From DATLFA01 sp039934635 (GTDB lineage Bacteria > Actinomycetota > Acidimicrobiia > Acidimicrobiales > WLNW01): DNA of 26,601 nt. The notes under the pieces are model-generated. The model saw only the letters and a list, made by a program, of their open reading frames with translations. It had not been told where the DNA came from and did no database searches. The translations under genes and the position numbers were made by a program. How positions within the stretch are numbered: the stretch's first letter is position 1; each line of letters opens with the position of its first letter. The stretch lies in the NCBI GenBank assembly GCA_039934635.1, contig JBDTLT010000055.1, positions 1 through 26,601 on the forward strand, read 5' to 3'. Positions 16,344 through 23,609 of the stretch are shown piece by piece.

Positions 16344-17017
16344 ACAACGATTTCGAGGTAAACGCGCCAATCGAAAAGGCGTGGGCTGTCCTGACCGATG
16401 TCGAGAAGATCGCCCCCTGCTTGCCCGGCGCGCAGCTGCAAGAGGTCGAGGGTGACGAATATCGCGGCATCGTCAAGGTCAAGGTCGGCCCGATCACGGC
16501 GCAATACAAGGGCGCGGCCACCTTCGTCGAAAAGGACGATGCCAACCACCGTGCCGTGCTCAAGGCCGACGGCCGCGACACCCGCGGCGCCGGCAACGCG
16601 TCGGCGATGATCACGGCGCAGCTGCAGCCGGTCGGTGACCGCACCAAGGTCTCGGTCAGCACCGATCTCACGGTGACCGGCAAGGTCGCGCAGTTCGGGC
16701 GCGGCGTCATGGCCGACGTTTCGGCCAAGCTGATGACGCAGTTCGCCGACAACCTCGAGAAGTTGATGGAAGGCGAACCGGCGGCCGCGGCCAAGAGCGA
16801 CGACACGGCCACGACTTCGCCCGCGACCGCGGCCCCGACCGCACCGTCGAGCGCACCGTCGGGTGGCGTGCGCAAGATCGATTCGCCCGAGGCCACACCG
16901 GTCGACATCGTCGCCACCGCCGGTTCGCCCGTTCTCAAGCGCCTCGCGCCAGTGCTCGGCGCACTGCTCGGCCTGTCGCTGCTGTTGCGCCGGTTCCGCC
17001 GCCGTCGCAACAAGTGA
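16334..17017 (+). CDS. coxG: CoxG-like SRPBCC protein with C-terminal membrane anchor
   Basis: A 227-residue protein. Residues 1-145 are the CoxG/SRPBCC lipid-binding fold (NDFEVNAPIEKAWAVLTDVE, then IAPCLPGAQLQEVEGDEYRG and VKVGPITAQYKGAATF). A low-complexity Ala/Thr/Pro linker follows (about 150-195). A hydrophobic segment (LAPVLGALLGLSLLL) and a basic end (RRFRRRRNK) complete it, consistent with a membrane tail inside the cytoplasm. CoxG has been linked to membrane attachment and quinone delivery for CO dehydrogenase. GTG 16334 follows GGAGG (16319-16323) by 10 bases and starts inside the mocA-like gene. The stop overlaps the DUF501 start. Confidence 0.9.
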   Translation: MELNNDFEVNAPIEKAWAVLTDVEKIAPCLPGAQLQEVEGDEYRGIVKVKVGPITAQYKGAATFVEKDDANHRAVLKADGRDTRGAGNASAMITAQLQPVGDRTKVSVSTDLTVTGKVAQFGRGVMADVSAKLMTQFADNLEKLMEGEPAAAAKSDDTATTSPATAAPTAPSSAPSGGVRKIDSPEATPVDIVATAGSPVLKRLAPVLGALLGLSLLLRRFRRRRNK

Positions 17018-17472
17018 CTGCTGCGGACGATCACGCCGCGGTGGCGACCTTGTTGGGTCGCCCACCCGATTGCGACTTCGAGATCGTCGCTCGCGACGCC
17101 GACGACAACCCGACAGTGATCCGCAACATGCCGATCATGCGCGACGGCACCCCGATGCCGACGCGCTTCTGGCTCGTCGGCAAACACGAGCGAATCGCCG
17201 TCAGTCGTTTGGAGACTGTCGGCGGTGTGCGCGCCGCCGAGCGCGCCACTGATGCGGCCGCGCTCGCCGACGCGCACGATCGCTACGCCCGAGAGCGTGA
17301 CGCGCAAATTCCCCCCGATCACGTCGGTCCGAGGCCGTCAGGTGGCGTGGGGGGTACCCGCGTCGGGGTCAAATGCCTGCACGCGCACTACGCCTGGCAC
17401 CTCGCCGGTGGTGACGACCCGGTCGGTCGATGGGTGGCAGCTCATCTCGGCGGTGAAAGCGAACTCGCGTGA
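17014..17472 (+). CDS. DUF501 family protein
   Basis: A 152-residue protein of unknown function, conserved in Actinobacteria next to eno, ftsB and ppx. Family features: LGRPPDCDFEIVARD at the N terminus, PTRFWLVGKHE in the middle, and the C-terminal GVKCLHAHYAWHLAGGDDPVG with conserved Cys and His residues. In most actinobacteria it directly follows the ftsB-like gene; here the cox cluster lies in between. The GTG start overlaps the coxG stop, and its own stop overlaps the ppx start (both GTGA). It is therefore translationally coupled on both sides, including to the apparently inserted cox cluster. Confidence 0.93.
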   Translation: MTAADDHAAVATLLGRPPDCDFEIVARDADDNPTVIRNMPIMRDGTPMPTRFWLVGKHERIAVSRLETVGGVRAAERATDAAALADAHDRYARERDAQIPPDHVGPRPSGGVGGTRVGVKCLHAHYAWHLAGGDDPVGRWVAAHLGGESELA

Positions 17473-18404
17473 GTTACGCCGCCATCGATTGCGGAACCAA
17501 CTCGACGCGGCTGCTCGTGCACGACGGCACGCGCACGGTCGAGCGGTTGATGCGCATCACGCGACTCGGGCAAGGCGTCGACGCCACCGGTCAGCTCGCG
17601 CCCGAAGCGATCGAACGCACGCTCGCGGTGCTTCGCGAATATCGGGGCGTGCTCGATCGCCATGGCGTGACCAAGACGCGCATGACGGCTACGTCGGCGG
17701 CACGCGACGCGGCGAATCGCGACGAGTTCTTCGTCGGTGCACGCGAGATCGTCGGCGTCGATGCCGAGTTGTTGTCGGGTGACGAAGAAGGGCGGCTGTC
17801 CTTCATCGGTGCGACCGCCGAACTGTCGCCGGACGACGGCCCGTTTCTCGTCGTCGACATCGGCGGCGGTTCGACCGAATTCTCGTACGGGCTAACCGAG
17901 TGCGAATACGCACGATCGGTCGACATCGGTTGTGTCCGGCTCACCGAGAAGTACATCAGCCATGATCCGCCGCGGCCCGAAGAGCTGCTCGCCTGCCTGT
18001 CGATCGTCGAGACCTATGTCGACGACATCGCCCGCGAGTTTCCTGCCTTGACGGAGGCGCCCCGCTTCGTGGGGTTGGCCGGCACGGTGTCGACCGCGGC
18101 GGCGGTCGAATTGGGTTTGGCCGAATACGACCGCGACCCCATTCATCACTTCGAGCTGACGCGGGAAGCCGTCGAGGACGTGTTTCGCACGTTGGCCACC
18201 GAAAACCGTGCGGAACGGTTGGGCAACCCGGGCCTCGAGGTCGGCCGGGCGGATGTCATCGTCGGCGGCCTCTGCGTGCTCGTGCAGATCATGCGCCAAC
18301 TCGATCTCGACCGGTGTCTCGTTTCGGAAAGCGACATTCTCGACGGCTTGGTGATGAGCCTCCAGAAGCAAGGCCCGAGCGGCCTCCGACAGAGCGGAAT
18401 GTAG
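17469..18404 (+). CDS. ppx: Ppx/GppA phosphatase (exopolyphosphatase type)
   Basis: 311 residues of the actin-like ATPase fold, the short Ppx/GppA form also found as Ppx2 in mycobacteria. The phosphate-1 motif is AAIDCGTNSTRLLV (from residue 4), the phosphate-2 motif VVDIGGGSTEFSYG (about 128-141), and GLAGTVSTAAAVEL the adenosine-type motif. Family members hydrolyse polyphosphate or pppGpp; which one cannot be told from sequence. The GTG start overlaps the DUF501 stop. The last residues (QGPSGLRQSG) are encoded by a copy of the hairpin repeat that also occurs twice upstream of the short XdhC gene, so the extreme C terminus is probably repeat-derived. Confidence 0.93.
   Translation: MSYAAIDCGTNSTRLLVHDGTRTVERLMRITRLGQGVDATGQLAPEAIERTLAVLREYRGVLDRHGVTKTRMTATSAARDAANRDEFFVGAREIVGVDAELLSGDEEGRLSFIGATAELSPDDGPFLVVDIGGGSTEFSYGLTECEYARSVDIGCVRLTEKYISHDPPRPEELLACLSIVETYVDDIAREFPALTEAPRFVGLAGTVSTAAAVELGLAEYDRDPIHHFELTREAVEDVFRTLATENRAERLGNPGLEVGRADVIVGGLCVLVQIMRQLDLDRCLVSESDILDGLVMSLQKQGPSGLRQSGM
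18371..18399 (+). repeat. Diverged third copy of the hairpin repeat, inside the ppx 3' end
   Basis: Begins AGGCC CGAGC GGCCT and ends CAGAGCGGA. Compared with the copies at 14618 and 14652, the outer base pair of the stem is A-T instead of G-C while the loop CGAGC is unchanged, so the stem is preserved. It codes for the last residues of Ppx. Confidence 0.6.
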
Positions 18405-18407
18405 GCT
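18402..18407 (+). promoter_or_regulatory. Putative -10 element for leaderless aminotransferase mRNA
   Basis: TAGGCT (TANNNT) begins with the ppx stop codon and ends 8 bases before the ATG at 18416. There is no Shine-Dalgarno sequence in between. Confidence 0.4.
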
Positions 18408-18415
18408 TGCCATCG

Positions 18416-19510
18416 ATGATTCACCGCGATCGCATCTTGATGGGCCCCGGCCCGTGCAACCCGTATCCCGAAGTGATCGAGGCCTTCGCTCGACCGGTGC
18501 TCGGTCACCTCGATCCCGACTTCATTGCGCTGCTCGACGAGACCAACGAACGCCTGCGCCAGGTTTTCCGTACGAAGAACGCCTTGACCTTCCCGATCAG
18601 CGCCACCGGTTCGGCCGGTATGGAAGCCGCGTTCGTCAATTTCGTACAGCCCGGTGACACGGTCGTCATCGGGGTCAACGGCGTGTTCGGTCAGCGCATG
18701 TGCGAGGTCGCGGCGCGGTGCCGGGCCGAGGTCGTTCGCGTCGACGTCGAATGGGGTCGCGCCATCGATCCGCAACAGTTACTCGACGCGCATCGCAATC
18801 CCACGATCATCGCCACCGTGCACGCCGAGACGTCGACCGGTGTGCGCAACGACGTGGCCGAGCTCGGTGCCAACAAAGGTGACGCGCTGCTCCTGGTCGA
18901 TTGCGTCACATCGCTGGGCGGCATCCCGCTCGAGATCGACGACTGGGGCATCGACATCGCGTACAGCGGTACGCAGAAGTGCCTCGGCGTACCACCGGGC
19001 TTGTCGCCGCTGACCGTCAGCGCGCGTGCGCTCGATCGGATCGTCGAGACGCCGCAGTCGTGGTACCTCGACCTCAACATGATCAAGAAGTACGTCACCG
19101 GCGAAGGTGCCCGGGCCTATCACCACACGGCGCCGATCTCGATGATCTATGCCCTCCATGCCGGCCTCGGTGTCATTCTCGAAGAGGGCCTCGAGAACTC
19201 GTGGGCGCGCCACGCCGAGTGCGGCGAACTGTTGCAACGCGGCCTCGAATCGATGGGGATGACCCTGTTCGCGCAAGAGGGGCACCGCCTCCCTGAGCTC
19301 ACCACCGTCTGGGTCCCCGAGGCACTGCCGGCGGGCACTGATGAAGCCGCGCTGCGGCGCGCATTGCTCCAGCGCTATGGCATCGAGATCGGCGGAGGCC
19401 TCGGCCCGGTCGCCGGCCGAGTCTGGCGCATCGGCTGCATGGGGCATACCGCGCGCCCTCGCAACGTCACCTTGTTGCTCGGTGCTTTGCGCGAGCTGCT
19501 CGAGGGCTGA
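18416..19510 (+). CDS. Class V aminotransferase, alanine/serine-glyoxylate aminotransferase family
   Basis: 364 residues, normal for this PLP-dependent family. The N-terminal LMGPGPCNPYPEV, the ATGSAGMEAA cofactor-binding loop, DCVTSLGGIPLEID with the Asp that contacts the pyridine nitrogen, and SGTQKCLGVPPGL with Lys188 as the likely Schiff-base lysine are all visible. It probably transfers an amino group from Ala or Ser to glyoxylate; the amino donor is not decidable. ATG 18416 is chosen because the family motif starts a few residues later and TAGGCT lies 8 bases upstream. A longer in-frame extension upstream overlaps ppx and is not conserved-looking. One TTA codon lies at 18779-18781. Confidence 0.93.
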   Translation: MIHRDRILMGPGPCNPYPEVIEAFARPVLGHLDPDFIALLDETNERLRQVFRTKNALTFPISATGSAGMEAAFVNFVQPGDTVVIGVNGVFGQRMCEVAARCRAEVVRVDVEWGRAIDPQQLLDAHRNPTIIATVHAETSTGVRNDVAELGANKGDALLLVDCVTSLGGIPLEIDDWGIDIAYSGTQKCLGVPPGLSPLTVSARALDRIVETPQSWYLDLNMIKKYVTGEGARAYHHTAPISMIYALHAGLGVILEEGLENSWARHAECGELLQRGLESMGMTLFAQEGHRLPELTTVWVPEALPAGTDEAALRRALLQRYGIEIGGGLGPVAGRVWRIGCMGHTARPRNVTLLLGALRELLEG

Positions 19511-19543
19511 AGAGACCGCCGAGCACGCGTGACGCCGAGCGCG

Positions 19544-19549
19544 TAAGGT
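19544..19549 (+). promoter_or_regulatory. Putative -10 element for leaderless acetyltransferase mRNA
   Basis: TAAGGT (TANNNT) ends 7 bases before GTG 19557, with no Shine-Dalgarno sequence. Its position decides between GTG 19557 and the in-frame GTG at 19548, which overlaps the hexamer. Confidence 0.45.
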
Positions 19550-19556
19550 GCGCGGC

Positions 19557-20147
19557 GTGACGACGTTGTACGGCCGGCGCGTCAGGCTGCGGCCGCTCAC
19601 TCCGAACGACTTCGATGCGTGGCGCGAGGTGCGTCGTCGCAATTGCGCGTGGCTCACGCAGTGGGAGCCGACGCGTCCGCCGGGGCAACCCGACATCATC
19701 GAAGATTCCGCCGCGTTTTTCGCTCGTTGCGGCGCGCGTCAGCGTGAACGTCAACTCGGTGCGGGCTACGCGTTCGGTGTCTTCGTCGACGACAACTTCG
19801 CGGGCGAGATGAATTTATCGTCAGTGCAGCGCGGACCGTTCCAGAACGCGTACGTCGGTTACTGGATCGACTCGGCGCGCGCCGGGTGTGGCTATACCCC
19901 CGAGGCCCTCGTCGTCGCCGCGCAGTTCGCGTTCGAGACGATCCGGCTCCATCGGCTGCAGATATCGATCATTCCGCGCAACTCGGCGAGCCGCCGGGTG
20001 GTCGAAAAGCTCGGCATCCGCTGCGAGGGCACCGCGGTGCGCTATCTCGAAATCAACGGCGAGTGGGAAGACCACATGCGGTTCGCGCTGACGTGCGAAG
20101 AGTGGTGGGTTCGCCGAGACGAGTTGCTCGGCACGTGGGTCAGCTGA
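19557..20147 (+). CDS. GNAT N-acetyltransferase, RimJ/RimL type
   Basis: 196 residues of the Acetyltransf_3 / RimJ-RimL kind. Seen: the start TTLYGRRVRLRPLTPNDF, the strand and loop YAFGVFVDDNFAGEMNL, GYWIDSARAGCGYTPEAL corresponding to the acetyl-CoA-binding region, and the C-terminal IIPRNSASRRVVEKLGIRCEG, a hallmark of this group. Members acetylate protein N termini (often ribosomal proteins) or small amines; the target is unknown here. The start follows a TAAGGT hexamer by 7 bases. A rare TTA codon is at 19815-19817. The stop is only 6 bases from the end of the converging crotonase gene, leaving no room for a terminator between them. Confidence 0.9.
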   Translation: MTTLYGRRVRLRPLTPNDFDAWREVRRRNCAWLTQWEPTRPPGQPDIIEDSAAFFARCGARQRERQLGAGYAFGVFVDDNFAGEMNLSSVQRGPFQNAYVGYWIDSARAGCGYTPEALVVAAQFAFETIRLHRLQISIIPRNSASRRVVEKLGIRCEGTAVRYLEINGEWEDHMRFALTCEEWWVRRDELLGTWVS

Positions 20148-20153
20148 GACTCG

Positions 20154-20915
20154 TTATTTCTTGTCGCGCGAGATTTGTTGTTGCAGCCGGGTCACCAGCT
20201 CCATGAACGGCGGCTGATCCATCGACCACGCCTGCGGATCGAGTTCGTGGGCCACGGCGGCCTCTGACGTGTCGAGCCCCTGCAGGTGCTGAATGGTGGA
20301 CTTGGTGCGGCTGGTCAGCTCGCGTGGGAACGACGCCGCGCGCGCCGCCAACGACGTCGCCGCCGCCAGCAAATCGGCGTCGTCGACGCACCGCCATGCG
20401 AGGCCGACCTCGGCTGCTCGCGCGCCATCGACTGCTTCGCCGAACAGCACCATCGCCATGACCGTTTGATGATCGGTGATGCGGCGCAGTCGCCATGTGT
20501 GGCCGCCACCCGGATGGATGCCGATCTGCATGAACCGCGTGTCGAAGCGCGCGCTCCTCGCCGCGAGGATGACGTCGCACGCGAGCGCCATGTTCATACC
20601 GGCGCCGACAGCCGCACCATTGACGGCCGCGACGGTCGGCAGCGACGTGTGCGCGAGGCGCAGGAATCCGGCGTAGATCTTGCCCAACGATTCGCGATGC
20701 CGGCTGTTCTTGAGATCTTCGAGGTCGGCACCCGCGCAGAATGCCGGCGGCGCGCCGGTGAGGACGATGGCCCCCACGTCATCGCGGCCTTCGGCCTCGT
20801 CGACGGCTGCGATCAGCTCATCGTTGAGCGCGAGATTGATGGCGTTGCGTCTCGCCGGGTCGTTGAGGGTGATTGTCGCGACGCGGTCGGAGACACTGAC
20901 GAGCACGTAGGGCAT
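20154..20915 (-). CDS. Crotonase-family protein (enoyl-CoA hydratase/isomerase superfamily)
   Basis: 253 residues of the crotonase fold. Oxyanion-hole and CoA-binding motifs are present: the ARRNAINLALNDELIAAVDE start region, GAPPAFCAGADLEDL, and VNGAAVGAGMNMALACDVILA. The two Glu residues that catalyse hydration in classical enoyl-CoA hydratase are not found: GGGCELAMMCD aligns with GAGMNMALACD (Glu to Asn) and the FGQPEILLG stretch with FDTRFMQIG (Glu to Phe). It is therefore unlikely to be a true hydratase and may be an isomerase, thioesterase-like enzyme or another crotonase activity. The start at 20915 gives the canonical N terminus. It is 16 bases after the nuclease gene on the same strand, so they are probably co-transcribed. 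Confidence 0.88.
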   Translation of the reverse strand: MPYVLVSVSDRVATITLNDPARRNAINLALNDELIAAVDEAEGRDDVGAIVLTGAPPAFCAGADLEDLKNSRHRESLGKIYAGFLRLAHTSLPTVAAVNGAAVGAGMNMALACDVILAARSARFDTRFMQIGIHPGGGHTWRLRRITDHQTVMAMVLFGEAVDGARAAEVGLAWRCVDDADLLAAATSLAARAASFPRELTSRTKSTIQHLQGLDTSEAAVAHELDPQAWSMDQPPFMELVTRLQQQISRDKK

Positions 20916-20931
20916 GCGCGTAAGTCTGCCA

Positions 20932-21957
20932 CTACCAATCGTCGAGCGGGTCGAGTTCGCCGAGCTGGCGCAGGACGCCCGGGCTGCCGTCGTCGGTGTC
21001 GGTTGTCGCAATCGACGACTTGCCTTCGGTGCAGTCATCGAGCAGCGGGCACCATCGACACGCGGGACCGGTGATCTTGAGCGGCACGCGTTCGGCATCG
21101 GTGAGCGTCACCATCTTTTCGATGCCGGCCACGACGCGCATCACCGTCGACTCGAGTATCGCGACCGTGACATCCTCGGGCACGAAGCGGCCTTGATCGA
21201 GGTAGTAGCTGGCGACACGGCGCGGCGGCGTGCCGATGCGCAGCGTCTCGATCAACGCGTAGAAGCGGAGATCCTCGAGGTGCATCGGTGAGAATCGCCC
21301 GGTCTTGAAGTCGACGAGGACCTTGCCCGCCATCGTGCCTTCGGGCTGCCCGAGTTGCAGGTCCACCTTGCCTTGCAGAGTGACGCGCTCGTTGAACAGG
21401 TCGTAGCGGACGCGGCTCTCCATGACCGGGCGCCACCGCGGCGACAGTCGTGGCCAACACTCGAAGAACTTGGTGAGTTGTTCGTTGGCTTCGGAACGCA
21501 GCTCGGCGCGCTCGATCTCACGGCACCCCTGCAACCAGCGGGCGAACTCGTCGGTTCCCTCTTCGAGGCGCGCCATCGATTCGTCTACGAGAACGAGGGG
21601 AGTGAGCTCTCGGCGCCAATGGATCGACGTCTCGATGGCTTTGTGCGCAACGATGCCGCGCGCAACGGGCACCGACCATGCGAACTCGTCTTTCGAGAGG
21701 TAACGCGCTTCGCATCCGTGCGCCATCGACAGCTTGCGCTTGGATACGAAGAAGGTGGTGTCCGGTTCAAGGTCGGACAGAATGGGGCCGAGCCGGCTCT
21801 CGAGCAGGTGCAACAACTCGTGGCGCAGTTCGGCGTCGAACTGCGGCCGGCCGCCGCGCTTCGCGCCGAGCTGATCGACGACGTCGCGCTGCGCGGCATT
21901 CATCGACGCGAGGTCGGCGTTGAGCGAAGCGAGATCGCTGCTCTCGGTGTCGGACAC
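20932..21957 (-). CDS. PD-(D/E)XK nuclease-family protein with Fe-S cysteines (RecB/Cas4/AddB-like)
   Basis: 341 residues from the GTG at 21957. The RecB-family nuclease core is visible: RGIVAHKAIE with His105, QGKVDLQLG with Asp199, and VLVDFKTGRFS with Asp216 and Lys218 (the D-x-K pair). One Cys early (HGCEARYL, Cys82) and three late (ACRWCPLLDDC: Cys300, 303, 309) match the split four-Cys [4Fe-4S] arrangement of AddB and Cas4 nucleases. An Asp-rich C-terminal tail follows. It probably cuts or resects DNA, possibly in repair. No helicase or CRISPR gene is nearby. GTG 21957 is preferred over GTG 21966 because TACCGT lies 7 bases upstream. Confidence 0.85.
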   Translation of the reverse strand: MSDTESSDLASLNADLASMNAAQRDVVDQLGAKRGGRPQFDAELRHELLHLLESRLGPILSDLEPDTTFFVSKRKLSMAHGCEARYLSKDEFAWSVPVARGIVAHKAIETSIHWRRELTPLVLVDESMARLEEGTDEFARWLQGCREIERAELRSEANEQLTKFFECWPRLSPRWRPVMESRVRYDLFNERVTLQGKVDLQLGQPEGTMAGKVLVDFKTGRFSPMHLEDLRFYALIETLRIGTPPRRVASYYLDQGRFVPEDVTVAILESTVMRVVAGIEKMVTLTDAERVPLKITGPACRWCPLLDDCTEGKSSIATTDTDDGSPGVLRQLGELDPLDDW

Positions 21958-21964
21958 GCCCGCC

Positions 21965-21970
21965 ACGGTA
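21965..21970 (-). promoter_or_regulatory. Putative -10 element for the nuclease gene
   Basis: On the minus strand this reads TACCGT (TANNNT), 7 bases before GTG 21957. It fixes the start of a probable leaderless mRNA and lies back to back with the MFS gene promoter. Confidence 0.45.
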
Positions 21971-21979
21971 GTCCTTCGG

Positions 21980-21985
21980 TAACGT
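21980..21985 (+). promoter_or_regulatory. Putative -10 element for the MFS gene
   Basis: TAACGT (TANNNT) ends 6 bases before GTG 21992. Together with the minus-strand hexamer at 21965-21970 it makes a divergent promoter within 34 bases. Confidence 0.45.
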
Positions 21986-21991
21986 ACGCCC

Positions 21992-23245
21992 GTGTCTGTT
22001 GGGGTACCCGCCGAGCGGCAGGCGATGTCGGTCTTTCGCTATCACGAGTTCCGCGTGTGGTGGTTCAGTTCGCTGTTGTCGAACACCGGCACGATGGCCC
22101 AGACCGTCGCAGTGCCGATCGTGCTCGATTCGCTGACCGGCAAAGCAACGTGGGTCGGCTTCGGCACGTTGGCGAGCACCTTGCCGACGGTGTTCGTCGG
22201 CCCCGTCGCCGGGTCGTTGGCCGACCGCCATTCACGCCGCACGGTGCTGCTGTATACGCAGGCTGCAGCGACGGTTCTCTCGGTCATGCTCGCCGTCTCG
22301 TGGGCCACCGGCGTGCGCTCACCGTGGATGTACGTCGCGTTGATGGGGATGGCCGGCACGATTTCGGGCTTGGGTCTCCCGTCGTGGCAGTCGATCGTCA
22401 CCGAGATGGTGCCGCGTGACGAACTCGCGAATGCCGTGACCTTGAATTCGGCGTCGTTCAACGCGGCGCGCGCGTTCGGTCCGTCGATCGGTGCGGTGAT
22501 CCTCGCGTTGAGCGGGCCTGGTTGGGTGTTCGCGTTCAACACCGTCTCGTACTCCGCCGTGTTGACCACTTTGTGGCGCCGTCCCGCGACGAGTCCCGCG
22601 CTGACGTCCACGAGTCGGCCGCGGGTGATGCGTGAGTTCCGGTCGACGTTGCGGTACGTGCGCGCGAGCCGAAGCCTCACGACCGCGATCGTGCTCGGTG
22701 GTGTGCTCGGCCTCGTCGGCAACCCGTTGGCGATGATGGTCGTGCCGTTCGCGCGCCGCGTGTACCACTCGAGTGGCGCACGCACCAGCCTTCTCGCTGC
22801 GGCGATCGGCACGGGGGCCGTACTCGTCGCGCCGATCCTGACCGCGAGAACCAATCGCGTGCGTCCCAGCATCCGGGTACGCAACGCGATCATGTTCTAT
22901 TTCGCCGCCATGCTGCTGCTGGCATCCGTGCCGATGATCGTCGTGGGCGGCCTCGCGCTCCTGGCGGTGGGCGCGTCGCACATCGCCGCAAACGCGACGC
23001 TCAACTCGGTGATCCAACTCGACGTCGACGACGCGTGGCGCGGCAAGGTGATGTCGGTCTACCTCATGACCGTCAACGCGGGCACACCGATCGGTGCGAT
23101 GGCGATGGGCGTGATGGTCGACCGTGTGGGGGCGCGTCAAACCGTTGCCGGCGCGGCGTGCGCCCTACTCGTCGTGGCCGCCGTGGTGGCGGCGCGGGGT
23201 CAGTTCCCTTCGCTCGACGCCGGACGCGAACGTCACCTCGTGTAG
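21992..23245 (+). CDS. MFS transporter, EntS/MFS_3-like exporter
   Basis: 417 residues with about 12 hydrophobic segments. The conserved MFS loop between segments 2 and 3 reads GSLADRHSRRTVLL. FRYHEFRVWWFSSLLSNTGTMAQ at the start and LPSWQSIVTEMVPRDEL followed by NAVTLNSASFNAARAFGPSIG are typical of the MFS_3 (enterobactin exporter-like) group. Members export siderophores or other small molecules, or have unknown roles; no substrate can be named. The start GTG is placed by TAACGT 6 bases upstream; an in-frame ATG at 22025 (MSVFRYHEF) is a possible alternative. It is divergent from the nuclease gene. Confidence 0.9.
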   Translation: MSVGVPAERQAMSVFRYHEFRVWWFSSLLSNTGTMAQTVAVPIVLDSLTGKATWVGFGTLASTLPTVFVGPVAGSLADRHSRRTVLLYTQAAATVLSVMLAVSWATGVRSPWMYVALMGMAGTISGLGLPSWQSIVTEMVPRDELANAVTLNSASFNAARAFGPSIGAVILALSGPGWVFAFNTVSYSAVLTTLWRRPATSPALTSTSRPRVMREFRSTLRYVRASRSLTTAIVLGGVLGLVGNPLAMMVVPFARRVYHSSGARTSLLAAAIGTGAVLVAPILTARTNRVRPSIRVRNAIMFYFAAMLLLASVPMIVVGGLALLAVGASHIAANATLNSVIQLDVDDAWRGKVMSVYLMTVNAGTPIGAMAMGVMVDRVGARQTVAGAACALLVVAAVVAARGQFPSLDAGRERHLV

Positions 23246-23297
23246 TGCAGCACGCGCGAAGCGTGACTGTCACACCGTCGCTGCATGATGAACATCG

Positions 23298-23603
23298 ATG
23301 GAAGCGACCTCGATCCGATTTTCGCACGCCGCCCGAGCGATGCGCCTCGTTGTGCTACAGCGCGGCCTCGACATGCCCCTGTTCCGTAGTCCTCCCCGGC
23401 TGCAGGGCGTCCAGCGCTCGCTCACCCGTCGGGCGATCGGTGCATCGACCGTCGCCGTGCAATTGCGCCAGCGTCCCTGGCCGGCGGTGCTCGCCGACAT
23501 GATCGAGGGGGTCGTCGTCGTCAACGCGCTCCAGGGCGCGGCCGCCGACGAGTTGCGCCACGCGTTGTGGTCCGCGCTCGACTCCGACTCGGTGGCGGCG
23601 TGA
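23298..23603 (+). CDS. Small uncharacterised protein
   Basis: 101 residues, not assigned to any family I recognise. It looks coding: third positions are GC-rich as in neighbouring genes and the sequence is balanced and probably folded (RLVVLQRGLDMPLF; STVAVQLRQRPWPAVLADMIEG; DELRHALWSALDS). No signal peptide, membrane segment or metal motif is seen. The start is uncertain: ATG 23298 or ATG 23341, neither with a clear Shine-Dalgarno. It lies 52 bases after the MFS gene and 35 bases before the amidohydrolase, and the amidohydrolase has its own likely promoter just after this stop. Confidence 0.55.
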   Translation: MEATSIRFSHAARAMRLVVLQRGLDMPLFRSPPRLQGVQRSLTRRAIGASTVAVQLRQRPWPAVLADMIEGVVVVNALQGAAADELRHALWSALDSDSVAA

Positions 23604-23609
23604 TGTCGC

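Noticed and set aside
20916..20931. A leaderless promoter for the crotonase gene
   Set aside because: The best hexamer at the right spacing reads CAGACT on the minus strand, which misses the first T; co-transcription with the nuclease gene is simpler.
20932..21957. Cas4 of a CRISPR system
   Set aside because: No repeat-spacer array or cas gene occurs in the window, so only the general nuclease family is claimed.
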